From the NCBI GenBank assembly GCA_021740585.1, contig JAIOZM010000038.1, positions 1 to 37,860 of the forward strand: 37,860 nt of DNA. The letters run 5' to 3'. Position numbers and translations under genes: made by a program. The stretch's first letter is position 1. Each line of letters begins with the position of its first letter. The stretch comes from Bacteroidales bacterium. Lineage in GTDB: Bacteria > Bacteroidota > Bacteroidia > Bacteroidales > GCA-2748055. Positions 24,944 through 33,243 of the stretch are shown here, in pieces. The notes below the pieces were generated by a model. The model worked only from the letters and a program-made list of their open reading frames with translations. It had not been told where the DNA came from and made no database searches.

Positions 24944-26458
24944 CTAAAATTGAAAATAGATAAAAGGAACAATATCTGAACTCCATGCCTGATATATAAT
25001 GAAAATAACCACTATGGTGATGATTATTTTAATTCCAATTGAGGTATTTATAAACCAATTGCGGTACGTATTTTTAAATCCTGAAGGCAGCCAATGTACC
25101 ACATATCCCAACAGCATTACAAGGAAAACTTTATAATACGAAATCACCACATCCGATGCCATACTAAGATCCAGACTTTTCCATACCTGTGTAAGAAACT
25201 GATTTGCCTGAAGCATAGATTCAGACCGGAACCAGATTCTGGTGAAGGTAATAAAGTTAAATGTCAGAAATACCTTCCAGAAATGTGCAAGCCAGTGTTT
25301 GCTGTGTTCGTAAGGACTTATTCGTTTCCAGTATTTATAGGTCAATAAACCTATGCCGTTAATTCCTCCCCAGATAACAAATTCCCAACTGGCACCATGC
25401 CACAGTCCGCCAAGTAACATGGTAATCATAAGATTAACATTTGTGCGAAACTGTCCATTTCTGTTACCTCCCAGAGGAATATATAAATAATCCTTTAGCC
25501 AGGATGAGAGTGAAATATGCCATCTTTTCCAGAAATTTCCTACATTATCTGCTTTATATGGTGAGTTGAAATTCTTGGGTAACCGAAACCCCAGAAATAA
25601 AGCAATTCCTATGGCTATATCGGTATATCCAGAAAAATCGCAATACACCTGTAAGGAATAAGCATAAAGTGCCGAAATATTCTCGAATCCTGAATAAGAC
25701 AAAGGATTTGCAAAAATTCTGTCTATAAAATTTACGGCGAGATAATCGCCAATGAATATTTTCTTTACAAGTCCGTTCAGTATCAGAAACAATGCATAAC
25801 CAAACTCTGCATAGCTTAAATTATATCTTTTATAAAGCTGTGGCACAAATTCTGAGGCTCTCACAATGGGTCCTGCCACCAGTTGCGGGAAGAATGAAAC
25901 ATAAAAACCAAAATCTATAATATTTCTTACCGGCTTCACTTTCTCTCTATAAATATCTATGGCGTAAGAAATGGTTTGAAATGTAAAAAAGGAGATACCT
26001 ACAGGCAGACCAATTACTGCCACATCGAAGTTTGATCCGGAAATTGAATTTGAGATAGCCGCTAAGAAATTAAATACTTCAAAATGAGTTCCAAACCATG
26101 TATTAATCGTTTCTGTGACGAAGTAAGAATATTTGAAATAGGAAAGTAAACCAAGATTAACAATTATGCTTGCGGCAAGGAATAACTTTTTTACTGATTT
26201 TTTTTTAGCATGGTAGTTCCCTAATCCGAAAAAATAACCTGCAATGGTAGAGAAAATCAGTAGAAGAAAAAACAATCCACTTGTTTTCCAATAAAAAAAC
26301 AAGCTGGCAAAAAACAGAAATCCGTTCCGGGCTGCCTTGGAAGGATAGATGATAGAATAAATAGTAAGTACTATACCAAAGAAAATCCAGAAATACATCT
26401 GTGTGAATAACAGTGGCTTTTCCGTATTAAAAATAAATATGTCGTAAAAATTATTCAA
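24944..26458 (-). CDS. MBOAT-family O-acyltransferase (AlgI/DltB-like)
   Basis: A 504-residue multi-pass membrane acyltransferase. The MBOAT signature is clear: NFWKRWHISLSSWLKDYLYI (308-327), PLGGNR, and LLGGLWHGASWEF with the invariant catalytic His354. Hydrophobic segments run along the whole protein. Members such as AlgI move acyl groups, usually acetyl, across the inner membrane for attachment to exopolysaccharide or peptidoglycan by a periplasmic SGNH partner. That partner is encoded immediately upstream on the same strand (26619-28079), and a GT-C-like gene follows 39 bases downstream. The acceptor glycan is unknown. The 160-base gap to the SGNH gene is mostly tandem repeat. Confidence 0.95.
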   Translation of the reverse strand: MNNFYDIFIFNTEKPLLFTQMYFWIFFGIVLTIYSIIYPSKAARNGFLFFASLFFYWKTSGLFFLLLIFSTIAGYFFGLGNYHAKKKSVKKLFLAASIIVNLGLLSYFKYSYFVTETINTWFGTHFEVFNFLAAISNSISGSNFDVAVIGLPVGISFFTFQTISYAIDIYREKVKPVRNIIDFGFYVSFFPQLVAGPIVRASEFVPQLYKRYNLSYAEFGYALFLILNGLVKKIFIGDYLAVNFIDRIFANPLSYSGFENISALYAYSLQVYCDFSGYTDIAIGIALFLGFRLPKNFNSPYKADNVGNFWKRWHISLSSWLKDYLYIPLGGNRNGQFRTNVNLMITMLLGGLWHGASWEFVIWGGINGIGLLTYKYWKRISPYEHSKHWLAHFWKVFLTFNFITFTRIWFRSESMLQANQFLTQVWKSLDLSMASDVVISYYKVFLVMLLGYVVHWLPSGFKNTYRNWFINTSIGIKIIITIVVIFIIYQAWSSDIVPFIYFQF

Positions 26459-26505
26459 CTAATTTAATTTTATCAATAATATTTTACTATACCCCTATAT
26501 TGGTG

Positions 26506-26620
26506 CGGACGTAGCAAGAAATGTATACAGGACGTTGCTTGAAATGTCCACAGGACGTTGCTTGCAATGTCCTCAGGACGTTGCTTGCAATGTCCACAGG
26601 ACGTTGCTTGCAATGTCCCT
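26506..26620. repeat. Five tandem 23-bp units, each a hairpin
   Basis: Units start at 26506, 26529, 26552, 26575 and 26598. The first is degenerate and the last four are nearly identical, with core GGACGTTGCTTGCAATGTCC (20 bases). Each core folds on itself: GGACGTTGC pairs with GCAATGTCC (one G-T wobble) around a TT loop. The array fills most of the gap between the SGNH hydrolase and MBOAT genes, and its last two bases lie in the SGNH stop codon. There are no unique spacers, so it is not a CRISPR array. Confidence 0.93.
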
Positions 26621-28079
26621 ACTTCCCTTCCAATTCCCATAAATTATACTCATACATTATGGCATTGCACATCATTTCCGCTATTATTTTCGCTCCTTTT
26701 GAGTTAAAGTGCACAAAATCAGAAATGGCCAGAGGGGGATCGGCAAAAACCCAGGAAGGCATTGAATTCTTCCCTCCCATGGCTTCATACATATCCCAAA
26801 AAGCACATCCCGAATCAAGACTTGCGTTTCTTATTGCATTTCTCACCTTTTCAAGACTTGGGTAGCTAACATATTGTCCCTTCTCCTTTATTGACATGTC
26901 TGAAGGTCCCACAACCAAAATGGCAGCATCAGGGCAAACCGATTTTAGCACCTTTAATTCCCTTTTCAGTATCCCCTCATAGTGTTTAAAATTCTTCATA
27001 TAAGGAACTACATTCCCTCCAAATTGCAGGATGATTAAACCCACATTCATATCATCGTACATTTTTCTAAGCAATAGGGTATCTGATTTACTGAATACCA
27101 ATCCGGCGCTTCCCCTTAAGGGGATATTATCCATGGCCAGACCCCATGAATTATCGAAACTTATCCCATATAATTCAGGTGATGACTGTCCTTCAAATTC
27201 CAAACTGAATTTATTCGGAGTTTGATTAAAATTCCAGTTTATCTTATAATAATCCACAGATTCCTTCAAGGTTTTGACCTCTGCCAATGAATCATTCACA
27301 AATGATTTAATTGAAAGATAACCTGCATCGCTTTTAGCCATGTATAAGGAGATTGTATTGAAGTTGCGTGCTGTGGTGTAAGCAATGGTTGAAGGCCGGA
27401 ACTGAAGACTGGGGCTGCTATTTTTCTCTGTTGATAATGGGTTATAGCTGCAATAAGAAATTAATGCACCGTAGCGGTTGTGAGCTCGTGTGCTGTCAAT
27501 TATTCCAAAGCCGGTATAGCGATTCCAATGATTTGAGTTCTCCTGCCGGATAGACATTTTACCGTTAAAAAGTGGTACCGGAGGTATCATTCCCGGACCT
27601 GATCCTCCAAAACGTTTTTGCAAACTGTTTCGAATATAACCGGTCATGCGATCTGTTTCTATCTGTGAATCCCCATAATGCAAAATCCTCATTGTTGATT
27701 TTGTTTTTCTGAGATTTTCAAGTTTTGAGAAAAAACGATAAAACTTTTTCTTGCCGTGTGCAGGAAACTCTATTAAGTGGGTTATTCTTTTAAGGCTATC
27801 TGCATTTGCCTTTATGGTATTTACTGCAATAAGGTCATTCAGAGCAGAAATAATGGCAAGAGTATCAACTTCAGAATCTTTCTGCACTCCTGAATTCTCT
27901 ATTATATTTGAAATATCGGCATAGTTTTTTTTATCTGAATTAATAAGTTCGTTAAAGCTTAAAAATTTCAGGTTTATATCTTCAGAAATTTTAATTCCAT
28001 TTTCAGGAAAAATAAGAGATATTGTAAAAAGGACAATAACCGTGCTTGTAAAAAACAGAAGTATTTGATAGGGTTTCAT
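26619..28079 (-). CDS. SGNH/GDSL-type hydrolase or O-acetyltransferase
   Basis: A 486-residue protein with an N-terminal membrane anchor or signal segment (about 5-24) and an extracytoplasmic SGNH domain. Block I is LHYGDSQIE with nucleophile Ser138 (GDS 136-138). Block III is ILQFGGNVVPYMKN. Block V is SDFVHFN with catalytic Asp454 and His457. An alpha-helical region of about 100 residues precedes the domain. SGNH proteins encoded beside MBOAT genes (AlgJ/AlgX, PatB, DltD) attach or remove acyl groups on surface glycans, and that role is inferred here from adjacency. The stop codon is embedded in the first bases of a tandem repeat array that separates it from the MBOAT gene. Confidence 0.88.
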   Translation of the reverse strand: MKPYQILLFFTSTVIVLFTISLIFPENGIKISEDINLKFLSFNELINSDKKNYADISNIIENSGVQKDSEVDTLAIISALNDLIAVNTIKANADSLKRITHLIEFPAHGKKKFYRFFSKLENLRKTKSTMRILHYGDSQIETDRMTGYIRNSLQKRFGGSGPGMIPPVPLFNGKMSIRQENSNHWNRYTGFGIIDSTRAHNRYGALISYCSYNPLSTEKNSSPSLQFRPSTIAYTTARNFNTISLYMAKSDAGYLSIKSFVNDSLAEVKTLKESVDYYKINWNFNQTPNKFSLEFEGQSSPELYGISFDNSWGLAMDNIPLRGSAGLVFSKSDTLLLRKMYDDMNVGLIILQFGGNVVPYMKNFKHYEGILKRELKVLKSVCPDAAILVVGPSDMSIKEKGQYVSYPSLEKVRNAIRNASLDSGCAFWDMYEAMGGKNSMPSWVFADPPLAISDFVHFNSKGAKIIAEMMCNAIMYEYNLWELEGK

Positions 28080-28133
28080 TTCTCCGGCTACTGCAAATTA
28101 ATAATAGCGGAAGATACTAAAAAAACTTAATTG

Positions 28134-29696
28134 TCAGATTTTTTTCTTAATCTTCAAAATTTGGCCGGGTTGGATGGTTGATCCATAATTAAGATTGTTC
28201 AACTGGCTAATATCGTTATCACTGACACCGGGAAACTTTTTTGCAATTTCCCATAAACTATCTCCCGATTTCACTTTGTAGGTTACATATTCTTCCTTAG
28301 AACCCTCGCTAAGCGCTGGTGAACTTTGAGTTTGCACAACAGTCTTCCCTATTCGCTTTTGTTTTTCAGTAAAACTTAATTTATCCACAGGCTGATAATA
28401 CTCGGCTTTGGAATTAGGTACATATATTATAAGTTTCTCTCCTGCCCTTATTGTATTCGACCTGATATTATTCCAATACCTCAAATCTGAAAGCCTGACA
28501 TCATACCACATAGAGATATATCCAAGGTTATCTCCGGATTGCACGGTATATTTCAATGCAGTGTATTTATCTGACGGTAATACAGGCTTTTTATTATTTA
28601 AAGCTGTTGGATTAATAATATGGTTGTTATTATTGAAGAAGACAGAATCCTGATAATTAAAAACCGAATCTTTGAGATCGATGAAGGAGATAATGTTTTC
28701 CTTTGGGAGTCTCAAAACATATTCCTTATCGTTTGGAATTATATCGTTCTTATACTGTGGATTCAAATCTCTCAGTTGATCCATAGGGATATTTAGGACA
28801 TCAGATACTTGTTTAAGATGAAGTTTATCAAAAATATGGACGGTATCATTATTCAGAGCAAAATCGACAGGAATGGGTTTTAAATTATGGGAATCGGCAT
28901 AATTCATCACATAAGCAGCAGCTATAAAAGCAGGCACATAGCCTCTTGTTTCTCTGGGAAGGTAATAATAAATGTCCCAGTAGTTTCTTTTCCCACCTGC
29001 CCTTCTGATGGCTTTATTTACATTTCCGGGACCACAATTATAAGCAGCGATTACAAGAGTCCAGTCATTATACATCTTATAAAGATCCGCCATAAATTCT
29101 GCAGCTGCTATTGTAGCCATATATGGATCCCGACGCTCATCAACCAATGAATTAACGGTAAGTCCGTAATGCCTGGCAGTATAATACATGAACTGCCACA
29201 TTCCGGTAGCTCCGGCCGACGAAACCGCCCTGGGATTCAGGGCAGATTCAATAACGGCCATATATTTAAGCTCATAAGGAATCTGATAGCGGTCAAAAAT
29301 CTCTTCAAAAAGCGGGAAATAGTAATTCGACAAATTAAGCATTACCCTTACTCTTTCCCTTCTTTTGTTGGTATAGAGTTTTATGAAGTTGCTTACTGTT
29401 TTATTATAAGTCATATCCACCACAAAGGGCAATCTCTGTAATCTTTCAATATATACAGAATCGGGATAATCGGGCAGCAGGGTATCGTTCTCGGGAAGAT
29501 AGGCCACATCCATATCGTCTATACTTAACTGCTGTTCCACATACCAGAGGTTTAATAAGCTGTCGAGATTATCGTTAAACCCGCTTATTATTTTTTCACT
29601 TGGAATATCGATAGTATCTATAATCGATATTTGGCCGTAATTTGTTTGAAAAGCCATTGCAAGAAAAAACCCCAGACTAACTAATCGTCCCTTCAT
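28134..29696 (-). CDS. mltD: MltD-like membrane-bound lytic transglycosylase with LysM domains
   Basis: A 520-residue exported enzyme that cleaves peptidoglycan between MurNAc and GlcNAc with 1,6-anhydro product formation. The signal peptide is about 1-21. The SLT domain (about 125-260) has the catalytic Glu150 in AVIESALNPRAVSSAGATG and the motif GMWQFM, followed by AAYNCGPGNV. Two clear LysM peptidoglycan-binding domains follow at about 382-427 (YTVQSGDNLGYI) and 472-517 (YKVKSGDSLWEIAKKFPG), with a degenerate third one at about 288-331. This gene after parA-parB-DUF5683 is a common order in Bacteroidota. It lies 28 bases downstream of the DUF5683 gene and 54 bases upstream of the SGNH gene. 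Confidence 0.95.
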   Translation of the reverse strand: MKGRLVSLGFFLAMAFQTNYGQISIIDTIDIPSEKIISGFNDNLDSLLNLWYVEQQLSIDDMDVAYLPENDTLLPDYPDSVYIERLQRLPFVVDMTYNKTVSNFIKLYTNKRRERVRVMLNLSNYYFPLFEEIFDRYQIPYELKYMAVIESALNPRAVSSAGATGMWQFMYYTARHYGLTVNSLVDERRDPYMATIAAAEFMADLYKMYNDWTLVIAAYNCGPGNVNKAIRRAGGKRNYWDIYYYLPRETRGYVPAFIAAAYVMNYADSHNLKPIPVDFALNNDTVHIFDKLHLKQVSDVLNIPMDQLRDLNPQYKNDIIPNDKEYVLRLPKENIISFIDLKDSVFNYQDSVFFNNNNHIINPTALNNKKPVLPSDKYTALKYTVQSGDNLGYISMWYDVRLSDLRYWNNIRSNTIRAGEKLIIYVPNSKAEYYQPVDKLSFTEKQKRIGKTVVQTQSSPALSEGSKEEYVTYKVKSGDSLWEIAKKFPGVSDNDISQLNNLNYGSTIQPGQILKIKKKI

Positions 29697-29724
29697 AATT
29701 AAAAATTTAGGATGTAAAAATAAT

Positions 29725-30330
29725 TTAAAAAGATAAACTAGCCCTCAGACCCAGGGAATAGTTATCAAGGAATGGCCCGGGAAGACTTGTGGGTCCGATT
29801 TTCAACGAAATATCTTCATCCACATTCCAATTATACATATATGCATCAACTGTTGCATCAAGTATTTGTAAAACATAGAATCCGACTGTTCCGATAATAC
29901 TCATATCGCGCCACCGTTTAAAAGTATCCTTACCATTTGTAAGCTGATCATCAGTGAAATCGCCCTGAAAATATTTCAACTCATAATCAGGATCCATTAA
30001 CTTAGATTTCAAATCGATATAATATCTTTGATTACGATCAATAAAATAAACAAAGGTTCCAAAGCCTGCATAAATAATGGGAACCTTCCATACTTTTTTA
30101 TTATATATCTGGCCTAAACCCGGAAGAATTGAAGAATAAAGCACTGCTTTTTGTGGATCGTGGAACAGAGTATCCTGAACATCGGTATCAGGCTGCCCTT
30201 CCGAAACGACAGTTTCTTTTTTCATATTCTCAGATTGGGCACACAATTGTCGTTCTGACACTATTCCTGCCAGTGAAAGCAAAAAAATAAGCTGGAAAGA
30301 TTTTCTGATTTGACTTAAAAATTTAGGCAT
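29725..30330 (-). CDS. DUF5683 family membrane protein
   Basis: A 201-residue protein of the Bacteroidota DUF5683 family. An N-terminal signal or anchor segment (about 10-30, SFQLIFLLSLAGIVS) is followed by a short polar linker, then the family core PQKAVLYSSILPGLGQIYNKKVWKVP with a hydrophobic segment IIYAGFGTFVYFI. The function is unknown. The start is the ATG at 30330, which overlaps the last 8 bases of parB; the frame stays open further upstream inside parB, but that part encodes nothing resembling the family. The overlap implies translational coupling with parB, and its place between parB and the lytic transglycosylase is conserved in the phylum. Confidence 0.9.
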   Translation of the reverse strand: MPKFLSQIRKSFQLIFLLSLAGIVSERQLCAQSENMKKETVVSEGQPDTDVQDTLFHDPQKAVLYSSILPGLGQIYNKKVWKVPIIYAGFGTFVYFIDRNQRYYIDLKSKLMDPDYELKYFQGDFTDDQLTNGKDTFKRWRDMSIIGTVGFYVLQILDATVDAYMYNWNVDEDISLKIGPTSLPGPFLDNYSLGLRASLSF

Positions 30331-31195
30331 TAAGCTTGTCGAGTATGGCAATGATTCTTTCAAGATCTTCATCCGATTTAAAGGAAATAACGATTTTACC
30401 TTCTCCTTTATTGCTTCTGCGAAAATCAACATTTGCACCAAATTGTTTAGCCAGATGTTCCTGCAGATCTTTGTACTGCAGATTATTTTCAGCGGGGGCT
30501 CCATCCGTTCGTGAGGTTTCCAATTGCATATTCCTGACAAAATCTTCGGCTTTCCTTACAGAAAGTTCCGATTTAATAATTTTGTTATAGACACTGAGCT
30601 GGCTTATTGGATCTTCGAGTGTGACAAGGGTTTTAGCATGGCCCATACTTATTTTACGCTCTCTGATTCCAAGTTGAATTTCAGCCGGAAGTTTGAGTAA
30701 ACGTAAATAATTGCTGATGGTGGATCGTTTTTTACCTACCCGTTCAGAAAGCGTTTCCTGAGTAAGTTTACATTCTTCAATGAGCCTCTGATAACCGATG
30801 GCTTCCTCAATAGCATCAAGATCCTCACGCTGAACATTCTCAATCAGAGCCATTTCCAACATATTAACATCATCAGCACTTCTGATGTATGCAGGAATAG
30901 TTTTCAAACCAATTTTTACAGAGGCCCTAAACCTTCTTTCACCGGTAATTAACTGAAAATTACCGTCTTCCATTAAACGAACAGTTACTGGTTGAATAAT
31001 TCCAATTTCTTTAATGGAATCAGCTAATTCATCCAGGGCTTGTTCATCGAAAATTGTCCTGGGCTGCCAGGGATTAGCAACTATCTTACTAACAGAAATT
31101 TCATTGATAACTGAAACGTTATTTTGGGCCCTTTCCGGGGAAGCGTCTTCGATAAGCGCTCCCAACCCTCTTCCTAATGCGTTTTTTTTGGCCAT
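30323..31195 (-). CDS. parB: Chromosome partitioning protein ParB
   Basis: A 290-residue CTPase clamp that loads at parS and spreads on DNA. The N-terminus KNALGRGLGALIED is the ParA-stimulating tail. The ParB/Srx domain includes QLITGERRFRA (GERRFR 85-90, CTP and arginine patch) and ENVQREDLD (119-127). A helix-turn-helix around 146-166 (LSERVGKKRSTISNYLRLLKLP) reads parS. The C-terminal dimerisation part ends DLERIIAILDKLNA. It starts 3 bases after the parA stop. No canonical parS (TGTTTCACGTGAAACA-like) was found by eye in the window. Confidence 0.97.
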   Translation of the reverse strand: MAKKNALGRGLGALIEDASPERAQNNVSVINEISVSKIVANPWQPRTIFDEQALDELADSIKEIGIIQPVTVRLMEDGNFQLITGERRFRASVKIGLKTIPAYIRSADDVNMLEMALIENVQREDLDAIEEAIGYQRLIEECKLTQETLSERVGKKRSTISNYLRLLKLPAEIQLGIRERKISMGHAKTLVTLEDPISQLSVYNKIIKSELSVRKAEDFVRNMQLETSRTDGAPAENNLQYKDLQEHLAKQFGANVDFRRSNKGEGKIVISFKSDEDLERIIAILDKLNA

Positions 31196-31198
31196 ATT

Positions 31199-31999
31199 TT
31201 ATTCAATAATTTTTGCTTTGTTACTAATCTTTGTCTCATCATTGTTTTGCAATATCTCTCTTGCCAAATTCAGATAATTCACTGAACCCTTGGCTTCTGC
31301 ATCATAAACAATTACAGGTTTACCAAAACTTGGAGCCTCGCTGAGCTTAATATTTCGCTGAATGATGGTTTCGAATACCATATTCTGAAAATGCTTTCTG
31401 ACTTCCTCAACAACCTGATTTGATAATCTCAATCGTGCATCATACATAGTAAGTAAAAACCCTTCAATTTCAAGTGAGGTATTTAGCCTGCTTTGAATAA
31501 TTTTTACAGTATTTAGCAGTTTCCCAAGTCCTTCCAATGCAAAATATTCGCACTGTACCGGAAGAATAACTGAATCGGCTGCTGTTAATGCGTTAACTGT
31601 AATTAGCCCTAAGGATGGCGAACAATCGATGAGAACATAATCGTAATCATCCTTTACTTTATCTATTATCGTTTTTAAACGAAATTCACGATCAGGAATA
31701 TTTAACAATTCAATTTCAGCTCCAACAAGATCAATATGCGATGGGATTAAATCCAGATTCTCGATCTCGGTATTGAGAATAATGCGCCTTGGATCAGCAT
31801 CATCCACAAGACATTCATAGATACTCGTATTTATTTTCTTCAGATCGAATCCGCAACCAGATGTTGCGTTTGCCTGAGGATCAGCATCAACAATTAAAGT
31901 CCTTTTCTCCAAAACCGCCAGGCTGGCCCCCAGATTGATCGCTGTTGTTGTTTTCCCTACTCCTCCTTTTTGATTGGCAATAGATATTACTTTACCCAT
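31199..31999 (-). CDS. parA: Chromosome partitioning ATPase ParA (Soj)
   Basis: A 266-residue Walker-type ATPase that binds DNA non-specifically and drives ParB-parS complexes. The deviant Walker A KGGVGKTT is at 11-18, Walker A' DYVLIDCSPSLGLI about 120-133, and DADPQANAT (Walker B-like) about 39-47. The length is normal for chromosomal Soj proteins, with no extra N-terminal helix-turn-helix of the plasmid type. It heads the run parA-parB-DUF5683-mltD. A -7 box lies 40 bases upstream at 32040-32047 on this strand, and tandem GTTATTAACA repeats lie further upstream. Confidence 0.97.
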   Translation of the reverse strand: MGKVISIANQKGGVGKTTTAINLGASLAVLEKRTLIVDADPQANATSGCGFDLKKINTSIYECLVDDADPRRIILNTEIENLDLIPSHIDLVGAEIELLNIPDREFRLKTIIDKVKDDYDYVLIDCSPSLGLITVNALTAADSVILPVQCEYFALEGLGKLLNTVKIIQSRLNTSLEIEGFLLTMYDARLRLSNQVVEEVRKHFQNMVFETIIQRNIKLSEAPSFGKPVIVYDAEAKGSVNYLNLAREILQNNDETKISNKAKIIE

Positions 32000-32039
32000 A
32001 AATCTTCCTTTATATAAATTCCTTTAAAAATAAGGGACT

Positions 32040-32047
32040 CAAAGTTA
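32040..32047 (-). promoter_or_regulatory. Probable -7 box for parA
   Basis: On the minus strand the sequence is TAACTTTG, an exact TAnnTTTG match, 40 bases before the parA ATG. There is no good -33 TTG at the expected spacing. Confidence 0.45.
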
Positions 32048-32106
32048 CTATTTTATAGCACAGTCCTCTTTTTGGAGCTTTTTTTATTGTAAACATTCAA
32101 TTCGTA

Positions 32107-32127
32107 GTTATTAACAGGTTATTAACA
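32107..32127. repeat. Two GTTATTAACA copies one helical turn apart
   Basis: GTTATTAACA occurs at 32107-32116 and again at 32118-32127, 11 bases apart, in the 236-base gap between divergent parA and the lipid kinase gene. Each copy is a hyphenated palindrome (GTTA-T-TAAC), and TTATTAACA differs from the DnaA-box consensus at one important position. It could be a regulator site or weak DnaA boxes. Confidence 0.4.
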
Positions 32128-32235
32128 ATTGTGTTCTGCCCTCAAAAATAGAATTTTCATTTAAATATCATCAAACTAAACAGGAATATTTATCTTAGCA
32201 GCGAATTATATTTTTAATCAAATACATTTCGTAAT

Positions 32236-33159
32236 TTGAAAAACTGGATAGCAATTGTAAATCCTAATGCCGGGGGAGGTAAGTGCAGAAGAGACTGGCC
32301 AATGATTGAGAGCCTTCTTATCAATTCCATGCTTAAATTCGAGTACATTCTTACCGAAAGAAAGTTTCACGCCATGGTTCTCACGCGTAAATATATTTTA
32401 CAAGGCTACAGGAATTTTATAGTGGTTGGTGGTGATGGCACTTTAAATGAGATAATTAATGGGATATTCGCACAGGAAAGCATTAAAACCTCCGATATTA
32501 CCATAGGCATGATTCCTGTTGGAACGGGGAACGACTGGTCGAGAATGTTTAAAATTCCGCATAATTATAAGGAAGCTATCCAGACACTGGTACAAGGAAA
32601 TACTTTTACTCAGGATGTTGGCCGGGTATATTTTACCCGTAAAGACAAAAAAATAAGACGGTTTTTCATAAACATTGCAGGAATGGGATTTGATGCCATG
32701 GTGGCTCAAAAGAGCAATGATTTGAAAGAAAAGGGCAAGAGTGGCAAATTGTTGTATTTCTGGAATATTTTAATCGGATTATTTGGTTACAAGCATTTTC
32801 CGGCCTGGGTAACTGTTGATGGTGATATTAGTGAATGTGATGTTTTTTCAATGAATATTGGCATTTGCCAGTTTAGTGGAGGTGGGATGAAACAAGTTCC
32901 TAATGCCATTGCCGACGATGGTATTTTTGACCTCACCATTATAAAAAAAATCGGGCGATTCGACGTAATCAGGAGTCTGCCTTTATTATACAACGGAAAG
33001 ATTGTTAATCACCGAAAGGTAATGGCTTTAAACGGAAAAAATATAAAAGTTGAAAGTCACGAACAGGTCTTTCTGGAAACCGATGGTGAAAGCCTCGGTA
33101 ATTCTCCTTTTGAATTTGATATTTTTCCGCGCAGTATACAGGTCATTACCGCTTCTTAA
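32236..33159 (+). CDS. Diacylglycerol kinase / sphingosine kinase family lipid kinase
   Basis: A 307-residue lipid kinase of the DAGK catalytic family (YegS/DgkB-like). The N-terminal KNWIAIVNPNAGGGK is the nucleotide-binding start. GGDGTLNEIINGI (65-77) is the catalytic family motif and GMIPVGTGNDWSRMF (91-105) the phosphate loop. The C-terminal beta domain holds FSGGGMKQVPNA and ends LETDGESLGNSPFEFD. The likely substrates are diacylglycerol or a related membrane lipid, with ATP. The conserved motif begins at the second codon, the upstream frame closes at TAA 32215, and there is no ATG between, so TTG 32236 is the start. A 7-of-8 match to the -7 box (TATCTTAG, 32191-32198) lies upstream. 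Confidence 0.9.
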   Translation: MKNWIAIVNPNAGGGKCRRDWPMIESLLINSMLKFEYILTERKFHAMVLTRKYILQGYRNFIVVGGDGTLNEIINGIFAQESIKTSDITIGMIPVGTGNDWSRMFKIPHNYKEAIQTLVQGNTFTQDVGRVYFTRKDKKIRRFFINIAGMGFDAMVAQKSNDLKEKGKSGKLLYFWNILIGLFGYKHFPAWVTVDGDISECDVFSMNIGICQFSGGGMKQVPNAIADDGIFDLTIIKKIGRFDVIRSLPLLYNGKIVNHRKVMALNGKNIKVESHEQVFLETDGESLGNSPFEFDIFPRSIQVITAS

Positions 33160-33243
33160 GGTTTGGGAATAAGAATATATTCAATCCCCATCATCCTCAG
33201 TTCAGGTTTATGCCGAAAGGGGCGCTATGAAAAATAGAACCCT

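Noticed and set aside
26506..26620. CRISPR array
   Set aside because: The units are back to back at 23 bases, with no unique spacers and no cas genes nearby.
26521..26865. A plus-strand frame of 114 codons with Cys-rich repeats (for example TGRCLKCPQD)
   Set aside because: Its repeats are only the translation of the 23-bp DNA repeat, and the remainder is antisense to the SGNH hydrolase gene.
30331..30540. A longer N-terminus for the DUF5683 protein
   Set aside because: The extra 70 codons lie entirely inside parB in another frame and encode nothing family-like; the ATG at 30330 precedes a proper signal segment.
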